Source: Chloroflexota bacterium (GTDB taxonomy: Bacteria > Chloroflexota > Limnocylindria > Limnocylindrales > Limnocylindraceae). From it: a stretch of 6,459 bases of DNA. Both the position numbers and the translations under genes were made by a program. Shown here in pieces: positions 1 to 4,540 of the stretch (its first letter is position 1; each line of letters begins with the position of its first letter). The notes beneath the pieces were generated by a model. That model saw only the letters and a program-made list of their open reading frames with translations, had not been told where the DNA came from and did no database searches. The stretch is from NCBI GenBank assembly GCA_009692905.1, contig SHYI01000054.1, positions 1-6,459 on the forward strand, read 5' to 3'.

Positions 1-263
1 GGCACCGTAACGGTGCTGGCAAGTAGGTAGATCGTGACCACCCAGGTGTAGAGGTTTGCACCGCTCAAATCGGTGATGATCTTTGGCAGAGCTGTGCCGA
101 CGATCGTCTGGTCGAGCGCACCCAAGAAGAGGGCCATCATGATCGCGAGGATGATCCCCTGCTTGGCGCGCTTCGAAAGGTCTGCCCCCGCCGGTGCAGG
201 CGCCGCCTTCGCGACTGTGCGCCGCTTTGCCGCAACAGGGCGACGAGACTTGGCTGTGGCCAT
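1..263 (-). CDS. DHA2-type MFS multidrug exporter, N-terminal part (runs off left edge)
   Basis: The 87 residues in the window are the start of a major facilitator of the EmrB/QacA (DHA2, 14-helix) type, predicted to export drugs or metabolites across the inner membrane by proton antiport. Residues 1-35 form a basic, Ala/Lys/Arg-rich cytosolic tail. The first helix covers about residues 36-57 and runs into GALDQTIVGTALPKI, the hallmark of the DHA2 family with Asp51 in the helix. YTWVVTIYLLASTVTV at residues 72-87 begins helix 2. I chose the ATG at 263 because GGAGGT (complement of 271-276) lies 7 nt upstream. An in-frame ATG at 278 would overlap that Shine-Dalgarno and is less likely. The gene is divergent from the LLM oxidoreductase. 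The substrate cannot be told from this fragment. The family call is strong, the exact subfamily less so. Confidence 0.88.
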   Translation of the reverse strand, partial: MATAKSRRPVAAKRRTVAKAAPAPAGADLSKRAKQGIILAIMMALFLGALDQTIVGTALPKIITDLSGANLYTWVVTIYLLASTVTV

Positions 264-270
264 TCGGTAA

Positions 271-276
271 ACCTCC
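271..276 (-). promoter_or_regulatory. Shine-Dalgarno of the MFS gene
   Basis: Read on the minus strand this is GGAGGT, 7 nt before the ATG at 263. It decides between two in-frame ATGs (263 and 278), because it overlaps the first codons of the longer version. Confidence 0.7.
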
Positions 277-353
277 ATGCCGCGCCGCCAGATCTCCGAC
301 GATATTTCGCGTTGCAACTACCTTACTCCTCACCGCGGATGCCTGCTGAGCGG

Positions 354-359
354 TAGGGT
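354..359 (+). promoter_or_regulatory. Candidate -10 box (TAGGGT) for a leaderless LLM oxidoreductase mRNA
   Basis: TAGGGT fits the TAnnnT form of a sigma-70 -10 element and ends 6 nt before the ATG at 366. Transcription would therefore start at or next to the first base of the start codon. No good Shine-Dalgarno is present, although AGGG inside the box is a weak alternative. I see no convincing -35 box 16-18 nt upstream. The same box recurs at four other gene starts in the window. Confidence 0.5.
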
Positions 360-365
360 TCCCCT

Positions 366-1307
366 ATGCAGATTGCCGTGGTCATTGAGGGGCAGATGAA
401 CCTGTCGTACGAGCAGCAGCTCGCCGCTGCGCGCCGAGCCGAGGCGGTCGGCATCAGTGGCTTCTTCCGCACCGATCACTACCAATCATTCCCAGGCTCC
501 GACGACCAGGCGACCACCGACGCTTGGAGCGTGTTGGCGGGCGTCGCGCGCGAAACGAAATCAATCACCCTCGGCACGCTGGTCAGCCCCGTCACCTTTC
601 GGGCGCCAGGCGAGTTCGCCAAGGTGGTCGCCACCGTACAAGAGATGGCGGGGCGACAGATCCATGCCGGCCTCGGCACCGGCTGGCATGAGTCAGAACA
701 CCGTCGCTACGGCTTCCCGTTCCCTGAGATGCCCACACGTGCTGAGATGCTCGAAGAGCAGCTCGAGATCGTGCGTGGCCTCTGGGCCGGACCCGACGGC
801 TGGTCGTTCAGCGGCACGCACTACAAGGTGAGCGACGCCCTCTTCCGCCCGAAGCCAACACCAGTGCCGTGGATCATCACGGGCGGCGAAGGCTCACCGC
901 GCGGCATGCGCATCGCGACGAAGTACTCGGATGAATTCAACCTCACCTCATCCACCCCCGAGACCGCCCGCGAGAAGTTCGCGCAACTTGATGCCACATG
1001 TGTCGCAGCGGGCCGAGCGCCCGAGAGCCTTGCGCGATCGGCGATGACGGGGATGATGATCGGCCGAACGGAGGCGGAGTATCTCGAGAAGATCCGCGGC
1101 TTCATGGCGCGCATTGGTGCTGCGGGCGACCCCGAGGAGTACCTCGCACCACGTCGTGCGCGATGGCTCGTTGGTACCCCTGATCAGGCGTTGCTACAGA
1201 TGCGCGCCTTCCGCGATACGGGGGCGAACCGTCTCATGGTGCAGCACATGGATCCCACGGAGACCGCATCACTCGATCTACTTGCGGAGCTGCACGCGCA
1301 GCTCTAG
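366..1307 (+). CDS. LLM-class oxidoreductase, probably F420-dependent (Rv1855c-like family)
   Basis: A 313-residue, full-length luciferase-like monooxygenase-fold protein, a soluble TIM barrel that uses reduced flavin or, in this subgroup, coenzyme F420 for hydride transfer. Family landmarks run in order. An N-terminal strand IAVVIEGQ leads into the helix of AEAVGISGFFRTDHY. ITLGTLVSPVTFRAPGEFAK at about residues 67-86 is the cofactor-side barrel strand. LGTGWHESEHRRYGFPFP at about 102-119 is a strong hallmark of the group. GLWAG and FSGTHYKV come next, then PWIITGGEGSPRG and ATKYSDEFN near the phosphate-binding region. A C-terminal LVGTPDQALLQMRAF closes the domain. The substrate is unknown. 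The ATG at 366 has no clear Shine-Dalgarno and looks leaderless. The gene stands alone, divergent from the MFS exporter and convergent with sodX 9 bp away. F420 rather than FMN is inferred from family resemblance. Confidence 0.9.
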   Translation: MQIAVVIEGQMNLSYEQQLAAARRAEAVGISGFFRTDHYQSFPGSDDQATTDAWSVLAGVARETKSITLGTLVSPVTFRAPGEFAKVVATVQEMAGRQIHAGLGTGWHESEHRRYGFPFPEMPTRAEMLEEQLEIVRGLWAGPDGWSFSGTHYKVSDALFRPKPTPVPWIITGGEGSPRGMRIATKYSDEFNLTSSTPETAREKFAQLDATCVAAGRAPESLARSAMTGMMIGRTEAEYLEKIRGFMARIGAAGDPEEYLAPRRARWLVGTPDQALLQMRAFRDTGANRLMVQHMDPTETASLDLLAELHAQL

Positions 1308-1311
1308 CGCG
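1295..1311 (+). terminator. GC hairpin with the LLM gene stop codon in its loop
   Basis: CGCGC (1295-1299) and GCGCG (1307-1311) are a perfect 5-bp inverted repeat. The 7-nt loop contains most of the TAG stop (1305-1307). No T-tract follows. It would compete with the hairpin at 1307-1325, since both use the middle GCGCGC block. A third, larger hairpin (1324-1345: GCAG, then GGGG, paired with CCCC and CTGC around ATTTG) lies just downstream inside sodX. It may be the actual end of this transcript, but GC-rich DNA makes short stems by chance. Confidence 0.3.
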
Positions 1312-1325
1312 CTCTCTTAGCGCGC
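1307..1325 (-). terminator. GCGCGC hairpin around the sodX stop codon
   Basis: Two GCGCGC blocks (1307-1312 and 1320-1325) can pair around a 7-nt loop that contains the sodX TAA (complement of 1317-1319). GCGCGC is self-complementary, so the structure forms in RNA from either strand and could serve both convergent genes. There is no U-tract on either side, so termination is only a suggestion. Confidence 0.3.
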
Positions 1326-1676
1326 AGCGGGGATTTGCCCCCTGCGGCCGCGCGGGCCAAATCGATAGACGACTCTGCCGCGGAGTGCGCTGAGTGGCTG
1401 AGCGCCGTCGTGACGAGAATCGCGGGAGAGTGCCGCGTTATCGCCAAGGAGCCAGAGCCCTGTGACGCCTGGTGGTGGGGGAGCGACCCGCTTTACGTCG
1501 AAACGACCCTCGCGCTCAACGATCACCACGCTACCGATCGGTGGTGCTCCTCGGAGGCCAGGGAGGCCACTCGGGCCCGCTGGAAGCACGAGGAGCCGGT
1601 CCCCCGGAAGGAGGGCCGGCTCCATTGAGCGTTCAGCAACATCGGCGACCCAGATCCGTCTGGGTCGGTTGATCAC
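1317..1676 (-). CDS. sodX: Nickel-type superoxide dismutase maturation protease (S26 family)
   Basis: A small (119 aa) soluble serine protease of the signal peptidase I (S26) family. It should cut the leader off the Ni-SOD proenzyme so that the new N-terminal histidine can bind nickel. The catalytic serine is Ser17 in ERSMEPALLPGDRLLV, the general base is Lys62 in FDVKRV, and the third family block GDN...SRDSRHDGA is at residues 78-91. Unlike housekeeping LepB there is no membrane anchor, as expected for this subgroup. The start is GTG at 1676, since the next Met (18) would lose the catalytic serine. No Shine-Dalgarno is visible, and the start lies 9 nt after the sodN stop, so translation is probably coupled to sodN. 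An insertion rich in Pro and Gly (about residues 32-46) separates the serine and lysine blocks. Adjacency to sodN makes the call secure. Confidence 0.92.
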   Translation of the reverse strand: MINRPRRIWVADVAERSMEPALLPGDRLLVLPAGPSGLPGLRGAPPIGSVVIVEREGRFDVKRVAPPPPGVTGLWLLGDNAALSRDSRHDGAQPLSALRGRVVYRFGPRGRRGQIPAAR

Positions 1677-1685
1677 AGTGGCGCG

Positions 1686-2096
1686 TTACGCCTTCGACGC
1701 GACGAACGTAGCAGCGAACGCCTCGGTCGCAGCGACAAGCTCTGCCGCCGCCGCCGCATCTACGTTCTGCTTGTTCTTGGAGGCCAACTTCAGGAGCTTC
1801 CAGACCTGATCGTGCAGGTCGGGGAACTTCGCCAGATGCTCTGGCTTGAAGTAGTCGGACCAGATGACCTGGACCTCGTGCTTTACCTTCTCGGCGTGCT
1901 CCTCTTTGACGGCAACGCAGCGCACAAACTTGTTGCGCGTGGCGCTGTCGGTCACCTCGATCTGGCCGATCAGTTCGACCATGCGGGCGACCGTCTTGGC
2001 GGCAACCACTGCACCTGATGGGTCGTAGATGCCACAGGGCACGTCGCAGTGCGCGTGTACGGTGACTGGTGTGAACTCGGCGAATAGGTTACGCAT
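1686..2096 (-). CDS. sodN: Nickel superoxide dismutase proenzyme
   Basis: A 136-residue Ni-SOD precursor, which converts superoxide to oxygen and hydrogen peroxide in the cytoplasm as a homohexamer in characterised members. The nickel hook HCDVPCGIYDP begins at residue 16, giving His1, Cys2 and Cys6 as ligands and Tyr9 near the metal in mature numbering. Residues 1-15 (ending in TVHA) are the leader removed by SodX. The second family signature, VQVIWSDYFKPEHLAKFPDLH, sits in the middle of the helical bundle and matches known Ni-SODs closely. The mature chain is about 121 aa, close to the usual 117. The ATG at 2096 is set by AGGAG (complement of 2103-2107) 6 nt upstream and gives a normal leader length. 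The C-terminal tail is unusually Ala-rich. The gene lies 13 nt after the small membrane protein and 9 nt before sodX, clearly one operon. The enzyme needs nickel, but no nickel importer is in view. Confidence 0.97.
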   Translation of the reverse strand: MRNLFAEFTPVTVHAHCDVPCGIYDPSGAVVAAKTVARMVELIGQIEVTDSATRNKFVRCVAVKEEHAEKVKHEVQVIWSDYFKPEHLAKFPDLHDQVWKLLKLASKNKQNVDAAAAAELVAATEAFAATFVASKA

Positions 2097-2102
2097 GTAA
2101 CT

Positions 2103-2107
2103 CTCCT
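2103..2107 (-). promoter_or_regulatory. Shine-Dalgarno of sodN
   Basis: AGGAG on the minus strand, in a GA-rich run, 6 nt before the ATG at 2096. It fixes the sodN start and excludes in-frame upstream starts inside the preceding gene. It lies in the 13-nt gap after the stop of the membrane-protein gene. Confidence 0.75.
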
Positions 2108-2109
2108 CT

Positions 2110-2454
2110 CTAATTAACAAATACGGAAACGGCCACACTGAGTAGCGCGAGCACGCCGACCGCATGATAGGTATTTGCGGCAATGGATACGTCCTTACGA
2201 CGCGGCCACGCGAGCAGCAAGATCACTGCCGCTACGGCAATCTTGATGCCGAACTTGGCATAGTTCACCGGGTCGGCGCCCATCTCGGCGATCCCGATGA
2301 GCAGTACGCCAGTCAGGAACTGGAGCAGGGTGCCGTGGGTCATCCCCGCCGAAAGGCGCTTCGGGGAGATCGATAGGCCCGTGAAGTATCCCCCCACGAT
2401 TGCGGCCATGCCGAGTAGGTGAATGAAGACGAGGACGAGATAGGCACCCTCCAT
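2110..2454 (-). CDS. Four-helix integral membrane protein of unknown function, first gene of the sod operon
   Basis: 114 residues with four hydrophobic segments: about residues 4-26, 41-58, 66-83 and 95-113. The loops are short and the cluster PRRKD after helix 3 suggests a cytosolic side. Helix 1 has the pattern FIHLLGMAAIVGG, resembling the small His-containing membrane proteins of the CopD/DUF2269/HemJ-like kind. His12, His40 and His97 plus Lys67 and Lys71 in or near helices are candidate functional residues, but I cannot assign a family. The ATG at 2454 follows AAAGGGG (complement of 2460-2466) with a 5-nt spacer. The gene ends 13 nt before sodN, so the two are very probably co-transcribed. 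A role in metal handling or redox protection is guilt by association only, and it could equally be an unrelated passenger. Confidence 0.85.
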   Translation of the reverse strand: MEGAYLVLVFIHLLGMAAIVGGYFTGLSISPKRLSAGMTHGTLLQFLTGVLLIGIAEMGADPVNYAKFGIKIAVAAVILLLAWPRRKDVSIAANTYHAVGVLALLSVAVSVFVN

Positions 2455-2459
2455 GGTTT

Positions 2460-2466
2460 CCCCTTT
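2460..2466 (-). promoter_or_regulatory. Shine-Dalgarno of the four-helix membrane protein gene
   Basis: AAAGGGG on the minus strand, 5 nt before the ATG at 2454. It supports this start and shows that the first sod-operon message has a real leader, unlike the apparently leaderless genes elsewhere in the window. Confidence 0.6.
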
Positions 2467-2473
2467 CTACTGC

Positions 2474-2490
2474 GCGGCCATGGGGGCCGC
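2474..2490 (-). repeat. 6-bp GC inverted repeat in the leader of the sod operon
   Basis: GCGGCC (2474-2479) and GGCCGC (2485-2490) flank a 5-nt spacer, 20 bp upstream of the first ATG of the operon and just 5' of its Shine-Dalgarno. A possible -10 (TACCGT, complement of 2499-2504) lies immediately upstream, so the stem would sit near the 5' end of the RNA. It could be an RNA stem, an operator or chance. The rest of the 2455-2568 intergenic region shows no clear -35 element for either direction. Confidence 0.3.
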
Positions 2491-2554
2491 CCCTCTGTAC
2501 GGTAGCGGACTGTGCGGCGCGCGACGAGCCTCGGTCGTGGGGGGTGGGAGCGTG

Positions 2555-2560
2555 TAGGGT
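2555..2560 (+). promoter_or_regulatory. Candidate -10 box (TAGGGT) for a leaderless acyltransferase mRNA
   Basis: TAGGGT ends 8 nt before the ATG at 2569 and is identical to the box before the LLM oxidoreductase, including the flanking G and T (GTAGGGTT). No usable Shine-Dalgarno lies at normal distance from the ATG. The G-rich stretch upstream (2539-2550) is too far away. Confidence 0.5.
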
Positions 2561-2568
2561 TTCAGCAT

Positions 2569-3330
2569 ATGAGCGAACGAAAGGTACGGGCCTACAGCTC
2601 GTACAGCCGAGATGCCTTGATCCCGCCTGCAGCGGGCGAGGGCGTCGCGTGGCTTGGGCGTCAGCCGTGGGCCCACGCAAGCCTTGCCTATCGTGCGCTG
2701 CGCTTCACCCTGCGCGTGGTCCTCGGTGCGTTCGGGATGCGCATTCGGGCCATCGGGCTTGAGCGCCTCGCAACGTCTGGGCCGCGCATCCTGGTTGGAG
2801 CTCCCCATCGTCGCTACTACGAGGCCTTTGCGCTTGGCATCGCCGCCCCCGCGGCGCCGCGAATCTGGTGGCTCGGCCTCGGCCCGTTCATCGTTGGTCG
2901 CGGACGCGTCCGCTCGGCGCTCCTGCGGCGACTCGGTGGCCTCCTCCCGGTGTGGCGTGGCACGAGCGGCATTGAGACGCACCTGAATGCGGCAAGCGCC
3001 GTCTTCGCCGCTGGCGCCCACTACGGCGTAATGCCCGAGGGTGGAACCGGCGGCCCGGCCGATCGCTTCGCGGAGTTCCGTCCTGGTGCTGCAATCATCG
3101 CCATGCGCACTGGGGTGCCGGTCGTACCAGTGATCTTCCGATTCCGCAATCGCAGGTTCGGCCTGCCGAGCGTTGAGGTCATCGCACTCGACGACACCTC
3201 ACCATGCACTGATCAGCCGACCCCCGAGGCCGGGAGCCGAGAGGAGCTGACCTTTGCTGCCGCGTGGAGCGAAGCCCTTGCCGATCGCATGGAGACGATT
3301 TGGCGCAAGGGGGTAGGATCGGCGTCATGA
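2569..3330 (+). CDS. PlsC-like lysophospholipid/glycerolipid acyltransferase with variant HX4E motif
   Basis: A 253-residue member of the 1-acylglycerol-3-phosphate acyltransferase superfamily, which transfers acyl chains to a lipid acceptor at the inner face of the cytoplasmic membrane. Family blocks appear in order. Block I is PHRRYYE at residues 79-85. Block II is LGGLLPVWRG, followed by a helix. Block III is MPEGGTGG at 155-162, then FRPGAA at 170-175. Block IV is TGVPVVPVIFRF. Two key motifs deviate: block I is H-x4-E instead of the canonical H-x4-D, and block III is EGGTGG instead of EGTR. The fold seems intact, but activity or acceptor may differ. There is no strong transmembrane helix, only an amphipathic segment near ALRFTLRVVLGAFG. 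I chose the ATG at 2569, just after the TAGGGT box; a GTG at 2512 would put the promoter inside the gene. The stop overlaps the start of the LysM gene (ATGA). The substrate is unknown. Confidence 0.8.
   Translation: MSERKVRAYSSYSRDALIPPAAGEGVAWLGRQPWAHASLAYRALRFTLRVVLGAFGMRIRAIGLERLATSGPRILVGAPHRRYYEAFALGIAAPAAPRIWWLGLGPFIVGRGRVRSALLRRLGGLLPVWRGTSGIETHLNAASAVFAAGAHYGVMPEGGTGGPADRFAEFRPGAAIIAMRTGVPVVPVIFRFRNRRFGLPSVEVIALDDTSPCTDQPTPEAGSREELTFAAAWSEALADRMETIWRKGVGSAS
3314..3319 (+). promoter_or_regulatory. TAGGAT box before the LysM gene (internal -10 or weak Shine-Dalgarno)
   Basis: TAGGAT lies inside the last codons of the acyltransferase gene and ends 7 nt before the ATG at 3327, the spacing seen at the other candidate leaderless starts. 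AGGA within it could also act as a Shine-Dalgarno at about 8 nt, so this site is the most ambiguous of the set. Confidence 0.35.
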
Positions 3331-4169
3331 GCGCCAACGTTTGTCCGTTTATTGCGACGGGCGCAGACTCCTCGAAGCGATCCTCAGAGCCGAGTGCGGC
3401 GCACTCCTGTTTTGCGACGCGTCCAGCAGAGCCGATCAATCTGCAGCGGCAGAGTGACACCTGCCTCACCCCAACATTTACCGCCTGCCCAATCTTTCTT
3501 GCTTGGGCCTCGCGCGAGGCTGCGCAAACGATCGATGCCCCCACCCCCCAGCCACTCCCGTTCGGTACCCCCGCAGCAAGTGCGCCAGTTGATCTCGCCG
3601 CTGCAACGCTCGGCATTGATGAGGTTGATGGCGAGTACGAAGATCTCCCCGAGGGGAGCATCTGGTCAACGGCGCCGGCGCCGGGTGAGCCGCGCTACGA
3701 GCTAAGCCCCACCGAAGAGGAGCGCGTCCGTGTAGTGCCGCTGCACAAGCGTCGCTCTATGGATGACGAGGCACCGCGTGCCGCACTGCGGCTGCCGAAG
3801 ATTCCGGGGGGGACCCGAGGCGCCGCTGCGCTGCTCGTTCTCGCTGCGGTAGTTCTCTTCTCAATCCCGACGATTCTAAAGGGGGTGAACGGCTTCATTG
3901 CCGGCGTGACAGCTACACCTTCACCAAGCGCCTCACCCACCAGTGACGTCAGCCCGTCGCCAACCCCAACGCCGACACCAGAGTCGCTGCTCTATCGCGT
4001 GAAGTCGGGCGATACGCTGGGGAAAATTGCTGCGTTTCACCAAGTGAGCATTGACGCCATCTTGAGCGCGAATCCCACTATTGATCGTCAGACCCTAACA
4101 ATTTATGCGGGTGACGAGCTGATCATCCCGCAGGGAATTCCCGACGTGGTGACGTCACCGAGCCCGTAA
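3327..4169 (+). CDS. Single-pass membrane protein: cytosolic Cys4 motif, Pro/Thr/Ser stalk, C-terminal LysM domain
   Basis: 280 residues in five parts. Residues 6-58 hold Cys6-Pro, His26-x-Cys28, Cys46 and Cys54-Pro, with spacing C-x21-C-x17-C-x7-C. This ordered layout looks like a zinc or iron-sulfur site. Residues 60-160 are a disordered, acidic, Pro-rich linker ending in a basic patch (LHKRRS, RLPKIPGGTR). A transmembrane helix covers about 165-187 (AAALLVLAAVVLFSIPTIL). Residues 194-220 are a Ser/Pro/Thr stalk. Residues 223-269 are a LysM domain (YRVKSGDTLGKIAAF, then ELIIPQ), which binds peptidoglycan-type glycans. The basic flank before the helix puts the cysteines in the cytosol and LysM outside. 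I recall similar Cys-rich N-termini in Chloroflexota LysM proteins but cannot check. The start overlaps the acyltransferase stop as ATGA, so translation may be coupled. The function may be wall attachment or sensing. Confidence 0.88.
   Translation: MSANVCPFIATGADSSKRSSEPSAAHSCFATRPAEPINLQRQSDTCLTPTFTACPIFLAWASREAAQTIDAPTPQPLPFGTPAASAPVDLAAATLGIDEVDGEYEDLPEGSIWSTAPAPGEPRYELSPTEEERVRVVPLHKRRSMDDEAPRAALRLPKIPGGTRGAAALLVLAAVVLFSIPTILKGVNGFIAGVTATPSPSASPTSDVSPSPTPTPTPESLLYRVKSGDTLGKIAAFHQVSIDAILSANPTIDRQTLTIYAGDELIIPQGIPDVVTSPSP
4148..4159. repeat. Perfect 12-bp palindrome GGTGACGTCACC at the 3' end of the LysM gene
   Basis: A self-complementary 12-mer over the codons of the C-terminal tail. Its core TGACGTCA occurs again at 3944-3951 in the stalk region of the same gene. 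It may be a protein-binding site or chance. Confidence 0.35.
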
Positions 4170-4174
4170 CGGGC
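4162..4174 (+). terminator. Hairpin with the LysM gene stop codon as its loop
   Basis: GCCCG (4162-4166) and CGGGC (4170-4174) are a perfect 5-bp inverted repeat whose 3-nt loop is exactly the TAA stop codon (4167-4169). No T-tract follows. It lies 12 bp from the stop of the convergent NTF2-like gene. It is a possible terminator or 3'-end stabiliser, with modest confidence given the short stem. Confidence 0.35.
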
Positions 4175-4181
4175 GAGGGTA

Positions 4182-4517
4182 TTAGCGGTCGCGCGGCGAG
4201 AAGTTGATTGCGGTGATCTTGCCAGCTTCGACCTTGATCGTTGCGTCAATCTTGCTGCTCTTGGATCCGGGTCGCACGACCAAGATGTCGCACTCGACCT
4301 GATGGCCGGTGTCCTTAACTTCGCCTGGGATCATGCGTAGCCCCTTGTCGGCGCGCAGGAACCAGCCGCCAACGCGTTCGTGTCCCTTCAACAGTTGAAC
4401 GCTGTCGGCGACGTGCACGCGCATCTCGATGCGTTCGTCCATGAGCTTGAGAGCGCCTACGCGGTCATCCGCGTTCAGCAGCTCAAAGAAGGCGTCGGTT
4501 GTCTCTTCTGCACCCAT
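4182..4517 (-). CDS. NTF2/SnoaL-like small protein
   Basis: 111 residues with the build of the nuclear transport factor 2-like (cystatin-type cone) fold. An N-terminal helix pair (ETTDAFFELLNADDRVGALKLM) leads into a strand (EMRVHV) and then GHERVGGWFLRA, as in SnoaL-like proteins. The C-terminal half is alternating strands (HQVECDILVVRPG, KIDATIKVEAGKITAINFSPRD). Members range from isomerases and hydrolases to non-enzymatic ligand-binding proteins, so no reaction can be given. It is probably a cytosolic dimer. I chose the ATG at 4517 because the first helix starts right after it. A longer reading up to 4589 adds only Arg/Gly-rich sequence and runs into the DUF885 gene. There is no Shine-Dalgarno; TACCAT lies 6 nt upstream. 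It shares a 23-bp bidirectional start region with the DUF885 gene, so the two may be co-regulated. Confidence 0.78.
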   Translation of the reverse strand: MGAEETTDAFFELLNADDRVGALKLMDERIEMRVHVADSVQLLKGHERVGGWFLRADKGLRMIPGEVKDTGHQVECDILVVRPGSKSSKIDATIKVEAGKITAINFSPRDR

Positions 4518-4523
4518 GCGCTG

Positions 4524-4529
4524 ATGGTA
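4524..4529 (-). promoter_or_regulatory. Candidate -10 box (TACCAT) for the leaderless NTF2-like gene
   Basis: On the minus strand TACCAT ends 6 nt before the ATG at 4517, placing the transcription start at or near the start codon. It shares its first two bases with the plus-strand box TACCCT; the central GGTACC at 4526-4531 is palindromic. No Shine-Dalgarno is present. Confidence 0.5.
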
Positions 4530-4533
4530 CCCT
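4528..4533 (+). promoter_or_regulatory. Candidate -10 box (TACCCT) for the leaderless DUF885 gene
   Basis: TACCCT ends 7 nt before the ATG at 4541. The sequence between box and ATG (GCCGACG) has no Shine-Dalgarno, and unlike the TAGGGT boxes this one cannot double as one. Any -35 element would lie inside the NTF2-like coding sequence, and I see no good match there. Confidence 0.5.
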
Positions 4534-4540
4534 GCCGACG

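Noticed and set aside
312..317. TTGCAA as a -35 element in the MFS/LLM intergenic region
   Set aside because: It is self-complementary, but neither strand has a -10-like hexamer at 16-18 nt spacing from it.
2097..2183. Longer sodN reading starting inside the membrane-protein gene
   Set aside because: The Shine-Dalgarno at 2103-2107 and the usual short Ni-SOD leader both point to the ATG at 2096.
2512..2568. Longer acyltransferase reading from a GTG at 2512 (19 extra residues)
   Set aside because: It would include the TAGGGT box in the coding region, has no Shine-Dalgarno, and the added residues look like translated intergenic sequence.
2467..3021. 184-residue open frame antisense to the acyltransferase
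   Set aside because: Charged, repetitive shadow sequence without recognisable motifs.
3264..3326. Longer LysM protein reading starting inside the acyltransferase gene
   Set aside because: The added residues are an out-of-frame reading of a well-supported gene, and the ATGA overlap gives a natural start just before the conserved Cys-Pro.
3179..3661. 160-residue open frame antisense across the acyltransferase-LysM junction
   Set aside because: It spans two supported genes and has no start signal or domain.
3900..3990. Ser/Pro/Thr-rich stalk of the LysM protein as a tandem nucleotide repeat
   Set aside because: The Pro-Thr and Pro-Ser pairs use varied codons with no regular repeat unit beyond a short run; this is a common stalk composition, not a satellite.
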